NCBI RefSeq assembly: GCF_001570545.1
Contig: NZ_BBXD01000009.1
Location: 372,001-436,000 of the forward strand
Direction of reading: 5' to 3'
DNA: 64,000 nucleotides
Source: Herbidospora mongoliensis
GTDB taxonomy: Bacteria; Actinomycetota; Actinomycetes; Streptosporangiales; Streptosporangiaceae
The position numbers and the translations under genes were made by a program. The notes beneath the pieces are model-generated. The model did no database searches, was not told where the DNA came from, and saw nothing but the letters and a program-made list of their open reading frames with translations. Positions 9,571 to 18,990 of this stretch are shown one piece after another. Positions within the stretch are counted from its first letter, which is position 1, and every line of letters begins with the position of its first letter.

Positions 9571-11514
9571 TCAGAGGCGGGATCGGTAGACCTGGGCAGC
9601 CTTCTCGATGAGGTCGAGGTGGTCGGCGAGCTGGCTCGGCGAGTCGAGGCGGGCGTGCACCCTGACCGTCTGGTCGAGCAGGGCCAGCCATTCGAGGCAC
9701 CACCGCACGTCTTCGGCGCGGGCGACCGGGCGTCCGGCGACGTCGATGTAGATGGGGCTGGTGTGGGCGTACACCTGGCGGCGCAGCGACCTCCGGTGGG
9801 GGCCGCCCGAGGCGGTGGCGACGATGTAGGTGGGTTCGGTGACCTTGATGAGAGCCCGGAGCTCACCGCCCGGACCGATGGCGGCCGTGCCGTCGGCGGT
9901 GCAGATCTCCAGGCGTTCGACCTCGGGGCCGACGCTGCGCACGACGACCTCGACCTCGTCTCCGGCCGGCAGGCACCAGGTGTCGCCGATCTCCGCTCCC
10001 CCTGCGGTCAGCTCCAGCCACGGGCCGGTGGTGGCGAACGTCCGGCCCTGCCGCACGGCGTGCGCGTACGCCTCGGCGGAGAGGGGGCCGCCGAGACGCG
10101 CGTACACGCGTTCCCAGCCGGGTGGGCTGGAGACGGTGTCCTGCCGGGTGTAGGAGAGCATCGAGTCGGTGCCCGCCAGCGCGGCCAGGCGGTTGCCCGC
10201 GCCGAGGAGCCGGCGGTAGACCTCGACGGTGCCGGAGATCTCCGAGAAGTGCAGCAGTTCGACGCCGTCGACCAGGCCGAGCGCGGCGTCCACGACCAGG
10301 GCGCGGGCGTTGCAGTCGCGGCGGCCGGAGCCGATGACGTCGCCGGGGGTGGTGACCGGGCCGTGGAACGGGTGGGCGTAGCCCAAGACGGCCTGGAGTT
10401 CGCGCAGTTCACCGCAGGCGGCGCCGTTGGGGGGCCAGTCGGCGTCGTCGAGGAAGCCGGTGTGGTAGATCGAGGGCGGGGCGGCCAGGCCGAAGGCGTG
10501 GACGTGACCGAGCAGGTCGTTGCGGTATTCGACGCCCATCCGGGCGACGTGCCCGGCGTCCGACCACGGCAGGTCGCGGCCGGCCCAGTGGTGCAGCGCC
10601 TCCTGGTCGTAGACGCGGCGACCGGCGACGTTGCCCGCCACCAGGTTGAGCACGTGCAGGTCCTCGCCGTGCTGCATGACGGCGGCCTCGACGGGTGCGG
10701 CCACCACGTCGCCCGCCCAGTTGAGGTGGACGTGCAGGTCGGCGCCGTACCAGCCCTTCGCGGCGGCGTCGTAGACGCGTTCGGGGGTGAGTTCGACGGT
10801 GGTCTCGCGCCAGGGCGACGGCGTGACCTGGGTCTCGGCCTGTTCGTATTCCATCCCGCGGGTGACCCGGACGACCAGGGGTTCGGCCGGCACGGGGACC
10901 AGCACGTCGTCGCCGTGGAAGTAGGGCACGCCGTGGTAGTCGCGCCGGTTCGGGGCGCCGTCGGGCCACCAGCCCTGGCCGTCGGTCGAGGTCACACTCC
11001 AGCGGCAGGGGAAACCGGCTCGGAGGCGCAGCCGCGCGGGGACCGCCGCCCGGGTGAGGACCGACAGGTCGACCGGTTCGCCGTCGACGCGCAGGTCGCT
11101 GTCGCTGGTGAACTCGGCCAGATGCGCTCCTTGGGGACCGATGGCGTGCTCCGCGCCGTCGAGGGTGACGGTGACGGGGGTCGTACGGAGCGAATCGACC
11201 AGGAGCACGCCCGCCACCGGGGTCGCGGAGAGCACCGCGGACGAGCGGGCCTCCAGGATGTAGCCGCCCGGGGTGAGCCGCAGCACGGTCAGCCCGTCGG
11301 GGGCGTCCCGGCCACTGACCGCGTCGCGGAAGGCCCGGTCGAGGTCGGTGTCGCCGGACATCTGATACGCCTCGTCCGGGAACCTCAGGAAACTCATCAT
11401 GCGCACGTAGCCGATCGGCGGTTCACCCCAGGTGATGCCGTGCTCGGCCAGAAGTGCGCGGTAGTCGTCGAGTGCCCGTGCCACCGCCGGTGGCAACAAC
11501 GGGTCGTGATGCAT
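9571..11514 (-). CDS. CehA/McbA-type PHP-like metallohydrolase
   Basis: A 647-residue protein. YGADLHVHLNW near residue 260 is the first metal-binding motif of PHP/CehA-McbA hydrolases; further ligands are plausible in VLGYAHPFHG and LAGTDSM. An N-terminal domain of about 250 residues, partly beta-rich, precedes it. ATG 11514 (MHHDPLLPP) is chosen because GGGAGG lies 5 nt upstream; an in-frame ATG at 11553 lacks this. Family members hydrolyse carbamate or ester substrates (carbaryl hydrolase CehA, McbA), but the natural substrate here is unknown. Confidence 0.8.
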   Translation of the reverse strand: MHHDPLLPPAVARALDDYRALLAEHGITWGEPPIGYVRMMSFLRFPDEAYQMSGDTDLDRAFRDAVSGRDAPDGLTVLRLTPGGYILEARSSAVLSATPVAGVLLVDSLRTTPVTVTLDGAEHAIGPQGAHLAEFTSDSDLRVDGEPVDLSVLTRAAVPARLRLRAGFPCRWSVTSTDGQGWWPDGAPNRRDYHGVPYFHGDDVLVPVPAEPLVVRVTRGMEYEQAETQVTPSPWRETTVELTPERVYDAAAKGWYGADLHVHLNWAGDVVAAPVEAAVMQHGEDLHVLNLVAGNVAGRRVYDQEALHHWAGRDLPWSDAGHVARMGVEYRNDLLGHVHAFGLAAPPSIYHTGFLDDADWPPNGAACGELRELQAVLGYAHPFHGPVTTPGDVIGSGRRDCNARALVVDAALGLVDGVELLHFSEISGTVEVYRRLLGAGNRLAALAGTDSMLSYTRQDTVSSPPGWERVYARLGGPLSAEAYAHAVRQGRTFATTGPWLELTAGGAEIGDTWCLPAGDEVEVVVRSVGPEVERLEICTADGTAAIGPGGELRALIKVTEPTYIVATASGGPHRRSLRRQVYAHTSPIYIDVAGRPVARAEDVRWCLEWLALLDQTVRVHARLDSPSQLADHLDLIEKAAQVYRSRL

Positions 11515-11601
11515 GATCGCCTCCCCGATATCCGAAAGCGACAGCATCGTCACACCGGATCACCAGGCATGGGGTGCAATCATGCGTCAAGGTGCAGCAC
11601 G

Positions 11602-11642
11602 CCCGAACCGGGAGGGAGAAAACCCGAACCGGGGAGGGAAAA
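11602..11642. repeat. Two imperfect tandem direct repeats upstream of the TelA operon
   Basis: CCCGAACCGGGAGGGAGAA (11602-11620) is followed after 2 nt by CCCGAACCGGGGAGGGAAAA (11623-11642), a period of about 21 bp or two helical turns. They lie 90 nt upstream of the first gene of the operon starting at 11733 and 88 nt from the divergent CehA-type gene. A regulator-binding site on one DNA face is plausible but unproven. Confidence 0.5.
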
Positions 11643-11732
11643 GCCTTACCCGTGAAGGGTCGATGAACGCCCTCTGAATTCTTTTTGTGGCACGCGTCGG
11701 CTTTCGCGGCTTCTCACATAATTCGAGATGAG

Positions 11733-12776
11733 ATGAGGAGAAGACTGCTCGGTGTGGCGCTGGCCATCCTCCTGGGGGGAGCGGTCGTCGCGGCCCTCGT
11801 CCTGGGCAATCAGGGGTCAGGCGTCACCGTTGTCCGCGGCGTCATCGGGTCGGAGAAGAAGCCTTTCTTCGAGGACCCGAAGGTCAAGGCCTCCTTCGCC
11901 AAGCACGGCCTCCAGGTCGAGGTCGACACCGCCGGGTCACGCGAGATCGCCACCAGCGTGGACCTGGGCAAATATTCGTTCGCCTTCCCGTCGAGCGCGC
12001 CCGCCGCCGAGAAGATCAAGAAGGCGCGCGGGGCGACCCGGACGTTCGCGCCGTTCTTCTCGCCGATGGCGGTGGCGACCTTCGAGCCGATCGTGAGCAC
12101 GCTCACGCGGGCCGGGGTCGTCAGTGGTACGACGTTCGACATCAGGAGATATCTGGACCTGGTCGCCGAGAACACTCGGTGGGATGGGCTGCCCGGGTCG
12201 TACAAAGCCAGAAAACGGGTGCTGCTCACCACGACCGACATCCGCACCTCGAACTCGGCGGCCATGTATCTGGCCATGACCAGTTTCGTCGCCAACGGCG
12301 ACGACGTGATCAGGGGCGCGAACGCGCGGGTGGCGGAGAAGGTCGCGCCGCTGTTCCTCGACCAGGGCTATTCGGAGTCGACCTCCGAGGCGCCGTTCGA
12401 GGACTACCTGGCCATGGGCATGGGCAAGACGCCCATGATAATGATCTACGAGGCGCAGTACGCCGCGCGCCTGTTCGCGAACGACGGCACCATCGGCCCC
12501 GAGATGCGGCTGCTCTACCCGTCGCCGACGGTGCTCAGCAAACACACGCTGGTGCCCTTCGACGAGGACGCGAACGAGGTCGGCCGCCTGCTGACCGAGG
12601 ATCCCGAGTTCGCCGAACTCGCGGCGCGATACGGCTTCCGCACCGCGGACCCCGGCGTCTTCGCCGGTCTCGCCCAGGGCACCCCGCTCGCCCAAGACCT
12701 GGCCGACGTGGTCGAGCCGCCCACGTACGACCACCTGGAACAGCTCGTCGCGATGATCGAAGAGCGTTATCTCTGA
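11733..12776 (+). CDS. Membrane-anchored periplasmic-binding-like protein, first gene of TelA operon
   Basis: A 347-residue protein with an N-terminal signal anchor (RRRLLGVALAILLGG, about residues 2-25). The extracellular domain resembles substrate-binding proteins: VVRGVIGSEKKPFFEDP, PFFSPMAVATFEPI, TTTDIRTSNSAAMYLAM and MIMIYEAQYAARLF. It lacks a lipobox. The gene is followed after 10 nt by the TelA-like gene and then by a second binding-protein-like module fused to vWA. ATG 11733 is chosen because upstream residues are not coding-like. The ligand is unknown. Confidence 0.7.
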   Translation: MRRRLLGVALAILLGGAVVAALVLGNQGSGVTVVRGVIGSEKKPFFEDPKVKASFAKHGLQVEVDTAGSREIATSVDLGKYSFAFPSSAPAAEKIKKARGATRTFAPFFSPMAVATFEPIVSTLTRAGVVSGTTFDIRRYLDLVAENTRWDGLPGSYKARKRVLLTTTDIRTSNSAAMYLAMTSFVANGDDVIRGANARVAEKVAPLFLDQGYSESTSEAPFEDYLAMGMGKTPMIMIYEAQYAARLFANDGTIGPEMRLLYPSPTVLSKHTLVPFDEDANEVGRLLTEDPEFAELAARYGFRTADPGVFAGLAQGTPLAQDLADVVEPPTYDHLEQLVAMIEERYL

Positions 12777-12786
12777 GGAAGGTCTG

Positions 12787-13881
12787 ATGGACCTCGTACT
12801 CACGCCACCGGAGCCCGTCCCGCCGGTGCCCGTGGAGAAGGCCTCCCGCATGATGCCGGTGTCGGCGGAACGCGACACCGAACTCACCGGGCGGGCCCGC
12901 GCGTTCGCCGGGGAGCTGGCCGCGATCGACCCACGTTCTCCCGACTTCACCAAGAAGGTCGCCGACATCACCGCGATGGGCGCCGGGGAGATCAGCTCGT
13001 CGTCGCAGGTGTCGAACCGGATGCTCAAGCGCCCGTTACGGGCGTCGGAGGGCCCGGTCGCGGGCGACCTGGTGTCGCTGCGCCGCACGATCGTCGACCT
13101 CGACCCGAAGAACGCCACCACGGGCCGCCGTCTGATGGGCCTGCTGCCGAACAGGCTGCGTGACTATTTCGCCAAATATCAGAGCGCGCAGAAGCACCTC
13201 GACGACATCGTGCGCTCGCTCAAGTCGGGGCAGGACGAATTACGCAAGGACAACGCCGCCATCGAGGGCGAGCGCCGCCTGATGTGGGACGCGATGCTCA
13301 AACTCCAGGAGTACGCCGTGCTGGCCGCCGCCCTCGACGCGGAGATCGAGGAGCTGATCCTGCGCGAGACCGACGAGGAGCGGGTCACCGCGCTGCGCAG
13401 CGACGCCCTGTTCGCGATCCGGCAGCGCCACCAGGACCTGCTCACCCAGCTCGCCGTCTCGGCGCAGGGCTACCTGGCGCTCGACCTCGTGCGCAAGAAC
13501 AACCTGGAGCTCATCAAGGGCGTCGACCGCGCCACCACGACGACGATGGCCGCGCTGCGCACGGCGGTCGTGGTCGCCCAGGCGCTGGCCGGGCAGAAAC
13601 TGGTGCTCGACCAGATCACCGCGCTGAACTCCACCACCTCCGACCTGATCGTGTCGACGAGCGAACTGCTGCGCGGCCAGGCCGCCGACATCCAGGCGCA
13701 GGCCGCCTCGACCACGATCGACCTCGACTCGCTGCGCAAGGCGTTCGACAACATCTACGCCACCATCGACACCATCGACGAGTTCCGGTCGCGCGCCGTG
13801 GACACCATGGCCACCACGATCGGCAGCCTGACCGTGGAGATCGAGAACGCGCGCAAGTACCTCGACCGGAGCGAGCGATGA
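12787..13881 (+). CDS. telA: Toxic anion resistance protein, TelA family
   Basis: A 364-residue, strongly helical protein without signal peptide. Conserved TelA-like features include the central GRRLMGLLPNRLRDYFAKYQSAQ and the long coiled coil with LKSGQDELRKDNAAIEGER. Family members are linked to tellurite or cell-envelope stress tolerance, but the mechanism is not known. It is translationally coupled to the following lipoprotein gene (ATGA overlap, 13878-13881), so both products are probably made in fixed proportion. Confidence 0.85.
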   Translation: MDLVLTPPEPVPPVPVEKASRMMPVSAERDTELTGRARAFAGELAAIDPRSPDFTKKVADITAMGAGEISSSSQVSNRMLKRPLRASEGPVAGDLVSLRRTIVDLDPKNATTGRRLMGLLPNRLRDYFAKYQSAQKHLDDIVRSLKSGQDELRKDNAAIEGERRLMWDAMLKLQEYAVLAAALDAEIEELILRETDEERVTALRSDALFAIRQRHQDLLTQLAVSAQGYLALDLVRKNNLELIKGVDRATTTTMAALRTAVVVAQALAGQKLVLDQITALNSTTSDLIVSTSELLRGQAADIQAQAASTTIDLDSLRKAFDNIYATIDTIDEFRSRAVDTMATTIGSLTVEIENARKYLDRSER

Positions 13882-15383
13882 GGGCGTTGCTGGCGCTGCT
13901 GCTGGTGGCGGCGTCGCTGACCGCGTGTTCCGCCGACGAGCCGTTCAAGATCCTGGCCGGCAGCGAGGTCGCCGACCTCGAACCGCTGCTGAAGGAGTCG
14001 GGCGTCGAAGTCGAGTTCACCTACACCGGCACCCTCGACGGCGCCGAGCAGGTGGCCCGGGGCGACGCGGGCGACTACGACGCGATCTGGTTCTCCTCCA
14101 ACCGCTACCTGTCCCTCATCGACGGGGCGCGCGAGAGACTGTCGACCCAGACGAAGATCATGAACTCGCCGGTCGTGCTGGGGCTCAAACCCGCCAAGGC
14201 GGCCGAGCTGGGCTGGGACGGCAAGCAGGTGTCCTGGACGGACATCGCCACCGCCGCCTCCTCCGGCAGGTTCACGTTCGGGATGACCAACCCGGCGTCG
14301 TCGAACTCCGGGTTCTCCGCGTTGGTCGGCGTGGCGGCGGCGCTGTCGAACGCCGGTGACGCCCTCGACGCTCAGACGATCGCTTCGGTGACGCCGAAGC
14401 TGAAGGAGTTCTTCTCCGCGCAGCGGCTCACGTCGGGGTCGTCGGGTTGGCTGGCCGACGCCTACACGGCACGGCCGGACGTCGACGGTCTGGTCAACTA
14501 CGAGTCGGTGCTGCTCGGCATGCGCGACAAGCTGACCCTGGTCTATCCGTCGGACGGGGTGGTGTCGGCCGACTATCCGCTGACCCTGCTCGCGTCGTCG
14601 GCCCGGCAGGAGCAGTACGACGAGCTGGCTTCTTGGCTGCGTACACCCGAGACCCAGCGGAAGATCATGGCGGCCACGCATCGGCGGCCGATCGTGCCGG
14701 GGGTTCACCTCGCGGAGGAGTTCGGGACGGCCTCACTCGAGGAACTGCCGTTCCCGAACCGGCGGTCGGCGGCCGACGAGCTGATCGGGGCCTACCTGAA
14801 CCAGGTGCGGGTGCCCGCGCGGGCGGTGTTCGTGCTGGACACCTCCGGGTCGATGGAGGGCGACCGCATCGACAGCCTGCGGACCGCGCTCGTGACGCTG
14901 ACCGGCGCCGACACCTCGGCCTACGGCACGTTCTCCCGGTTCCGCAACCGCGAGTTCGTGACGCTGCTGCCGTTCAGCGACCGGACCAAGCCACAGCATG
15001 ACTACCAGCTCCCCGAGAGCGATCCGGAGGATATGCTCGGCCAGATCAGGAGCTACGCGGAAGGGCTGTCGGCCAGCGGCGGGACCGCCATCTACGACGC
15101 CCTGCGGGCCGCCTACGAGCAGCCGGTCGACACCGAGCGCTATTCGTCGATCGTGCTGATGACCGACGGCGAGAACACCGACGGCTCCGAATACCTCGAC
15201 TTCCAGCTCTACTACCAGGCGCTCCCCGCCGAGAAGAAGGCGGTCAGGACCTTCGTGGTGCTGTTCGGCGACAGCGACGTCGACGAGATGAACGAGATCG
15301 CCAAGCTGACCGGCGGCGCCGTCTTCGACGCCAGGAACGGCTCGCTGGCCGAGGCGTTCAAGGAGATCCGTGGCTACCAGTGA
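13878..15383 (+). CDS. Lipoprotein with substrate-binding-like and von Willebrand A domains
   Basis: A 501-residue lipoprotein. The signal sequence ends in the lipobox LTAC (Cys17 region). A periplasmic-binding-like domain follows to about residue 300 (FKILAGSEVADLEPLL, WFSSNRYL, TNPASSNSGFSAL, LVYPSDGVVSADYPL). A C-terminal vWA domain has a MIDAS (FVLDTSGSMEGDR near residue 315, SASGGTAIYD, LMTDGENTDG). Metal-dependent protein binding at the outer membrane face is expected. The start overlaps telA by 4 nt; the end overlaps the next gene by 14 nt. Confidence 0.85.
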   Translation: MRALLALLLVAASLTACSADEPFKILAGSEVADLEPLLKESGVEVEFTYTGTLDGAEQVARGDAGDYDAIWFSSNRYLSLIDGARERLSTQTKIMNSPVVLGLKPAKAAELGWDGKQVSWTDIATAASSGRFTFGMTNPASSNSGFSALVGVAAALSNAGDALDAQTIASVTPKLKEFFSAQRLTSGSSGWLADAYTARPDVDGLVNYESVLLGMRDKLTLVYPSDGVVSADYPLTLLASSARQEQYDELASWLRTPETQRKIMAATHRRPIVPGVHLAEEFGTASLEELPFPNRRSAADELIGAYLNQVRVPARAVFVLDTSGSMEGDRIDSLRTALVTLTGADTSAYGTFSRFRNREFVTLLPFSDRTKPQHDYQLPESDPEDMLGQIRSYAEGLSASGGTAIYDALRAAYEQPVDTERYSSIVLMTDGENTDGSEYLDFQLYYQALPAEKKAVRTFVVLFGDSDVDEMNEIAKLTGGAVFDARNGSLAEAFKEIRGYQ

Positions 15384-15948
15384 CCGGGTCCTGACCTATC
15401 TGGGCTCGACGAAGAACATCGTCGGCTCGATCTGCGGGCTGGTCGGGGTCGGCCTGGTGTTCCTGGGCGTCGCCGGATCGCTCTGGCCCGTCGTCGTCTT
15501 CGGCCTGTACGGCCTGGGCGCTGTTTTGGCCCCCTCGGACAAGACCAGAGTCGTACTGTCCCTCGCCGAGGCGGAGACATCGGTGTTGCGGGCCGAGCTG
15601 GATTCTTTGGTCGGGCGGCTACGCGGCTTCCCGGCCGACGTGATCGAGCGCGTGGTGGAACTGGCCGAGACGCTGCGCGGCGTGCTCGGCCGGGTGCAGT
15701 CGCCCGACCACCTCCACGTGGTGTCGCAGACGATCCGCGACTACCTGCCCACCAGTCTGGAGGCGTACGGGCGGCTGCCTGTCGCGCGCCGGGAAGCCGC
15801 CCATGCCGAACTGCTGAGCCAGCTCGACCTGCTGAAAACGGGCCTGGGCCGAGTGGCCGACGCGGTCCACGCGGGCGACGAACAGGCGCTCAAGGACCAG
15901 GGCCGCTTCCTCCAGGACCGCTTCGGCGGATCGTCGCTGGATCTGTGA
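15370..15948 (+). CDS. Membrane protein with cytoplasmic helical domain, last gene of TelA operon
   Basis: A 192-residue protein. Two closely spaced hydrophobic segments (about residues 16-55, IVGSICGLVGVGLVFLGVAG and SLWPVVVFGLYGLGAVL) form a hairpin. A helical domain follows (AEAETSVLRAELDSLVGRL onward) with no catalytic motif. The GTG start at 15370 lies inside the previous gene (14-nt overlap), showing translational coupling. The 3' end overlaps meaB on the opposite strand by 59 nt. The family is repeatedly found beside TelA-like genes in actinobacteria as far as I recall; function unknown. Confidence 0.75.
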   Translation: MATSDRVLTYLGSTKNIVGSICGLVGVGLVFLGVAGSLWPVVVFGLYGLGAVLAPSDKTRVVLSLAEAETSVLRAELDSLVGRLRGFPADVIERVVELAETLRGVLGRVQSPDHLHVVSQTIRDYLPTSLEAYGRLPVARREAAHAELLSQLDLLKTGLGRVADAVHAGDEQALKDQGRFLQDRFGGSSLDL

Positions 15949-16876
15949 AACGGTCCTCACCGGTTCTGTACAGCAGGTCGGCCGCCTGAGCCGGGGTGAG
16001 GACTCCGTCGAGGACCTGCTGCTCTATCTCCGGGGCGATGCCTCGAGTTCGTTGCCGAAGGTCGGTCAGCACCCGTTCCCGGACCATCGCCCAGGTCCAG
16101 TCGACCGCCTGGCGCTGCCGTCTGGCCGTCAGGTCGGTCGTCTCCTGGTGCTTCAGCACGTGCGCCCACAGCTCGGTCAATCCCGTCCCGGTGAGGCCGC
16201 TGCAGGTCAGCACCGGTGTGTGTGAGTTCAGCAGGCGCAGCGCGCCCGACAGTTCGCGGGCCGCCTTCTTCGCGGCCAGTTCGTATTCGCCGTCGGCCTT
16301 GTTGACCGCGATGACGTCGGCCAGCTCCAGGACGCCCTTCTTGATCCCTTGGAGTTGGTCTCCGGTCCGCGCCAACGAGAGCACGAGGAACGTGTCGACC
16401 ATCTCGGCCACCGCCGTCTCCGACTGGCCGACCCCGACGGTCTCGACGAGCACGACGTCGTATCCGGCCGCCTCGACGACGACCATCGCCTCCCGGGTCG
16501 CCTTCGCCACCCCGCCGAGGGTCCCGGCGGTCGGCGAGGGCCGGATGAAGGCGTTCTCGTCGACGGCCAGACGGCTCATCCGGGTCTTGTCGCCCAGGAT
16601 GCTGCCGCCTGATCGAGTGGAGGAAGGGTCGACCGCGAGCACCGCCACCTTGTGGCCCTGGCCGGTGAGCATCGTGCCGAGGCCCTCGATGAACGTCGAC
16701 TTGCCCACGCCCGGCACCCCGCTGACGCCCACCCGGCGGGCCTTCCCGGCCGACGGGGTGAGCTCCGCGAGCAGGTCCTGGGCCTGCTCGCGGTGGTCGG
16801 CGCGGGTCGACTCGACCAGGGTGATGGCGCGGGCGATCGACCGGCGATCTCCCCTTCTGACCCCTTCGGCGATCAT
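15890..16876 (-). CDS. meaB: Methylmalonyl-CoA mutase-associated GTPase MeaB
   Basis: A 328-residue G3E-family GTPase with Walker [42 protein letters not shown] and NKAD. MeaB loads adenosylcobalamin into methylmalonyl-CoA mutase, protects it and ejects damaged cofactor. ATG 16876 overlaps the mutase stop by 4 nt (ATGA), giving the operon mutA-mutB-meaB. The C-terminal part ([24 protein letters not shown]) is the dimerisation arm. The 3' end runs 59 nt into the convergent membrane-protein gene. Confidence 0.95.
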   Translation of the reverse strand: MIAEGVRRGDRRSIARAITLVESTRADHREQAQDLLAELTPSAGKARRVGVSGVPGVGKSTFIEGLGTMLTGQGHKVAVLAVDPSSTRSGGSILGDKTRMSRLAVDENAFIRPSPTAGTLGGVAKATREAMVVVEAAGYDVVLVETVGVGQSETAVAEMVDTFLVLSLARTGDQLQGIKKGVLELADVIAVNKADGEYELAAKKAARELSGALRLLNSHTPVLTCSGLTGTGLTELWAHVLKHQETTDLTARRQRQAVDWTWAMVRERVLTDLRQRTRGIAPEIEQQVLDGVLTPAQAADLLYRTGEDRFTDPATIRRSGPGGSGPGP

Positions 16877-18990
16877 CGGTTGCGCAGGTCGCTGACCAGG
16901 CCGAGGGCGGCGTCGGCGATGACCGTGCCGGGCGGGAAGATCGCGTCGGCCCCGGCGGCGCGCAGCGCGTCGAAGTCGCCGGCCGGGATCACCCCGCCGA
17001 CCACGATCATGATGTCGCCCGCGTTCTGCGCCTCGAGCGCCTTCTTCAGCGCCGGGACGAGCGTCAGATGCCCCGCCGCCAGCGACGACACCCCGACGAC
17101 GTGGACGTCGGCCTCGACCGCCTGGCGGGCGACCTCTTCCGGCGTCTGGAACAGCGGGCCGACGTCGACGTCGAACCCGAGGTCGGCGAAGCCGGTCGCG
17201 ATCACCTTCTGGCCCCGGTCGTGGCCGTCCTGGCCCATCTTCGCCACCAGGATCCGGGGGCGGCGGCCCTCCTCCTCGGCGAACTCGGCGCAGGCCTCCC
17301 GGACCTCTTCGATCTTGCCCATGCCCGCTCCGGCCTCCTGCCGGTAGACGCCTGAGATCGTGCGGATGCGGGCCTCGTGGCGGCCGAACACCTTCTCCAG
17401 CGCGTCGGAGATCTCCCCGACGGTCGCCTTCGCGCGGGCCGCGTCGACCGCGAGCGCCAGCAGATTGCCGGAGCCGGCGGCGGCCTTGGTCAGCGCCTCC
17501 AGCGCGGTCTCCACCGCCGAAGGGTCGCGTTCGTCGCGAAGCCTCTCCAGCTTGGCGAGCTGCTGCTTGCGCACCGAACTGTTGTCGACCTTCAGCACGT
17601 CGAGGGGCTCGTCGGCCTCGGGGCGGTACTTGTTCACGCCGATCACCGGCTGGCGGCCCGAGTCGATGCGGGCCTGGGTGCGGGCCGCGGCCTCCTCGAT
17701 GCGGAGCTTCGGCAGGCCCAGGTCGATGGCGCGGGCCATGCCGCCGGCCTCCTCGACCTCCTGGATGTGCGCCCACGCCTTCTCGGCCAGCTCCTCGGTG
17801 AGGCGCTCGACGTAGTAGGAGCCGCCCCACGGGTCGATCACCCGGGTGGTGCCCGACTCCTGCTGGAGCACGAGCTGGGTGTTGCGGGCGATCCGGGCCG
17901 AGAAGTCGCTCGGCAGCGCCAGCGCCTCGTCGAGGGCGTTGGTGTGCAGCGACTGGGTGTGGCCCTGGGTGGCGGCCATCGCCTCGACGCAGGTGCGGGC
18001 GACGTTGTTGTAGACGTCCTGGGCGGTCAGCGACCAGCCCGAGGTCTGCGAGTGGGTGCGCAGCGACAGCGACTTCGGGTTCCGCGCGCCGAACCCCCGC
18101 ACGAGCCGCGCCCACAGCAGCCGGGCCGCGCGCAGCTTCGCGACCTCCATGAAGAAGTTCATCCCGATGCACCAGAAGAACGACAGTCGCGGCGCGAACG
18201 CGTCGATGTCCATGCCGGCTTTGGTGCCCGCCCGCAGGTATTCGACGCCGTCGGCCAGCGTGTAGGCCAGCTCCAGGTCGAGCGTGGCCCCGGCCTCCTG
18301 GATGTGGTAGCCGGAGATCGAGATCGAGTTGAACTTCGGCATCTTCGCCGAGGTGAACTCGAAGATGTCGGAGATGATCCGCATCGAGGGTTCCGGCGGG
18401 TAGATGTAGGTGTTGCGGACCATGAACTCCTTGAGGATGTCATTTTGGATCGTCCCCTGGAGCTGTTCCGGCTTCACCCCCTGCTCCTCGGCGGCCACGA
18501 TGTAGAGCGCGAGGATCGGCAGCACCGCGCCGTTCATGGTCATCGACACCGACATCCTGTCGAGCGGGATGCCGTCGAAGAGCTGGCGCATGTCGTAGAT
18601 CGAGTCGATCGCCACCCCGGCCATGCCGACGTCGCCCTCGACGCGCGGGTGGTCGGAGTCGTAGCCCCGGTGGGTGGCCAGGTCGAAGGCGACCGACAGG
18701 CCCTTCTGCCCGGCCGCCAGGTTGCGGCGGTAGAAGGCGTTGGACTCCTCGGCGGTGGAGAACCCGGCGTACTGGCGGATGGTCCAGGGCTGGTTGACGT
18801 ACATGGTCGGGTAGGGGCCGCGCAGGAACGGCGCTCTGCCGGGATAGGTCGGCAGATAGCCGGGCAGGTCGGCGGCCTCGTAGAGCGGCTTGACCGCGAT
18901 GCCCTCCGGGGTCTCCCAGGGGTCTCCGTCGATCTTGGACGGCTCGGGATGGCCGGTCCCGAGCGGGATCTCGCTGAAGTCGGGGATCAT
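16873..18990 (-). CDS. mutB: Methylmalonyl-CoA mutase large (catalytic) subunit
   Basis: A 705-residue adenosylcobalamin-dependent mutase interconverting (R)-methylmalonyl-CoA and succinyl-CoA. The N-terminal TIM barrel has the substrate-tunnel segments [19 protein letters not shown] and [16 protein letters not shown]. The C-terminal B12 domain has the lower-axial-ligand motif GQDGHDRG and [10 protein letters not shown]. Length and motifs are complete. It feeds propionyl-CoA carbon into the TCA cycle or supplies extender units in actinomycetes. It overlaps mutA upstream and meaB downstream by 4 nt each. Confidence 0.96.
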   Translation of the reverse strand: MIPDFSEIPLGTGHPEPSKIDGDPWETPEGIAVKPLYEAADLPGYLPTYPGRAPFLRGPYPTMYVNQPWTIRQYAGFSTAEESNAFYRRNLAAGQKGLSVAFDLATHRGYDSDHPRVEGDVGMAGVAIDSIYDMRQLFDGIPLDRMSVSMTMNGAVLPILALYIVAAEEQGVKPEQLQGTIQNDILKEFMVRNTYIYPPEPSMRIISDIFEFTSAKMPKFNSISISGYHIQEAGATLDLELAYTLADGVEYLRAGTKAGMDIDAFAPRLSFFWCIGMNFFMEVAKLRAARLLWARLVRGFGARNPKSLSLRTHSQTSGWSLTAQDVYNNVARTCVEAMAATQGHTQSLHTNALDEALALPSDFSARIARNTQLVLQQESGTTRVIDPWGGSYYVERLTEELAEKAWAHIQEVEEAGGMARAIDLGLPKLRIEEAAARTQARIDSGRQPVIGVNKYRPEADEPLDVLKVDNSSVRKQQLAKLERLRDERDPSAVETALEALTKAAAGSGNLLALAVDAARAKATVGEISDALEKVFGRHEARIRTISGVYRQEAGAGMGKIEEVREACAEFAEEEGRRPRILVAKMGQDGHDRGQKVIATGFADLGFDVDVGPLFQTPEEVARQAVEADVHVVGVSSLAAGHLTLVPALKKALEAQNAGDIMIVVGGVIPAGDFDALRAAGADAIFPPGTVIADAALGLVSDLRNR

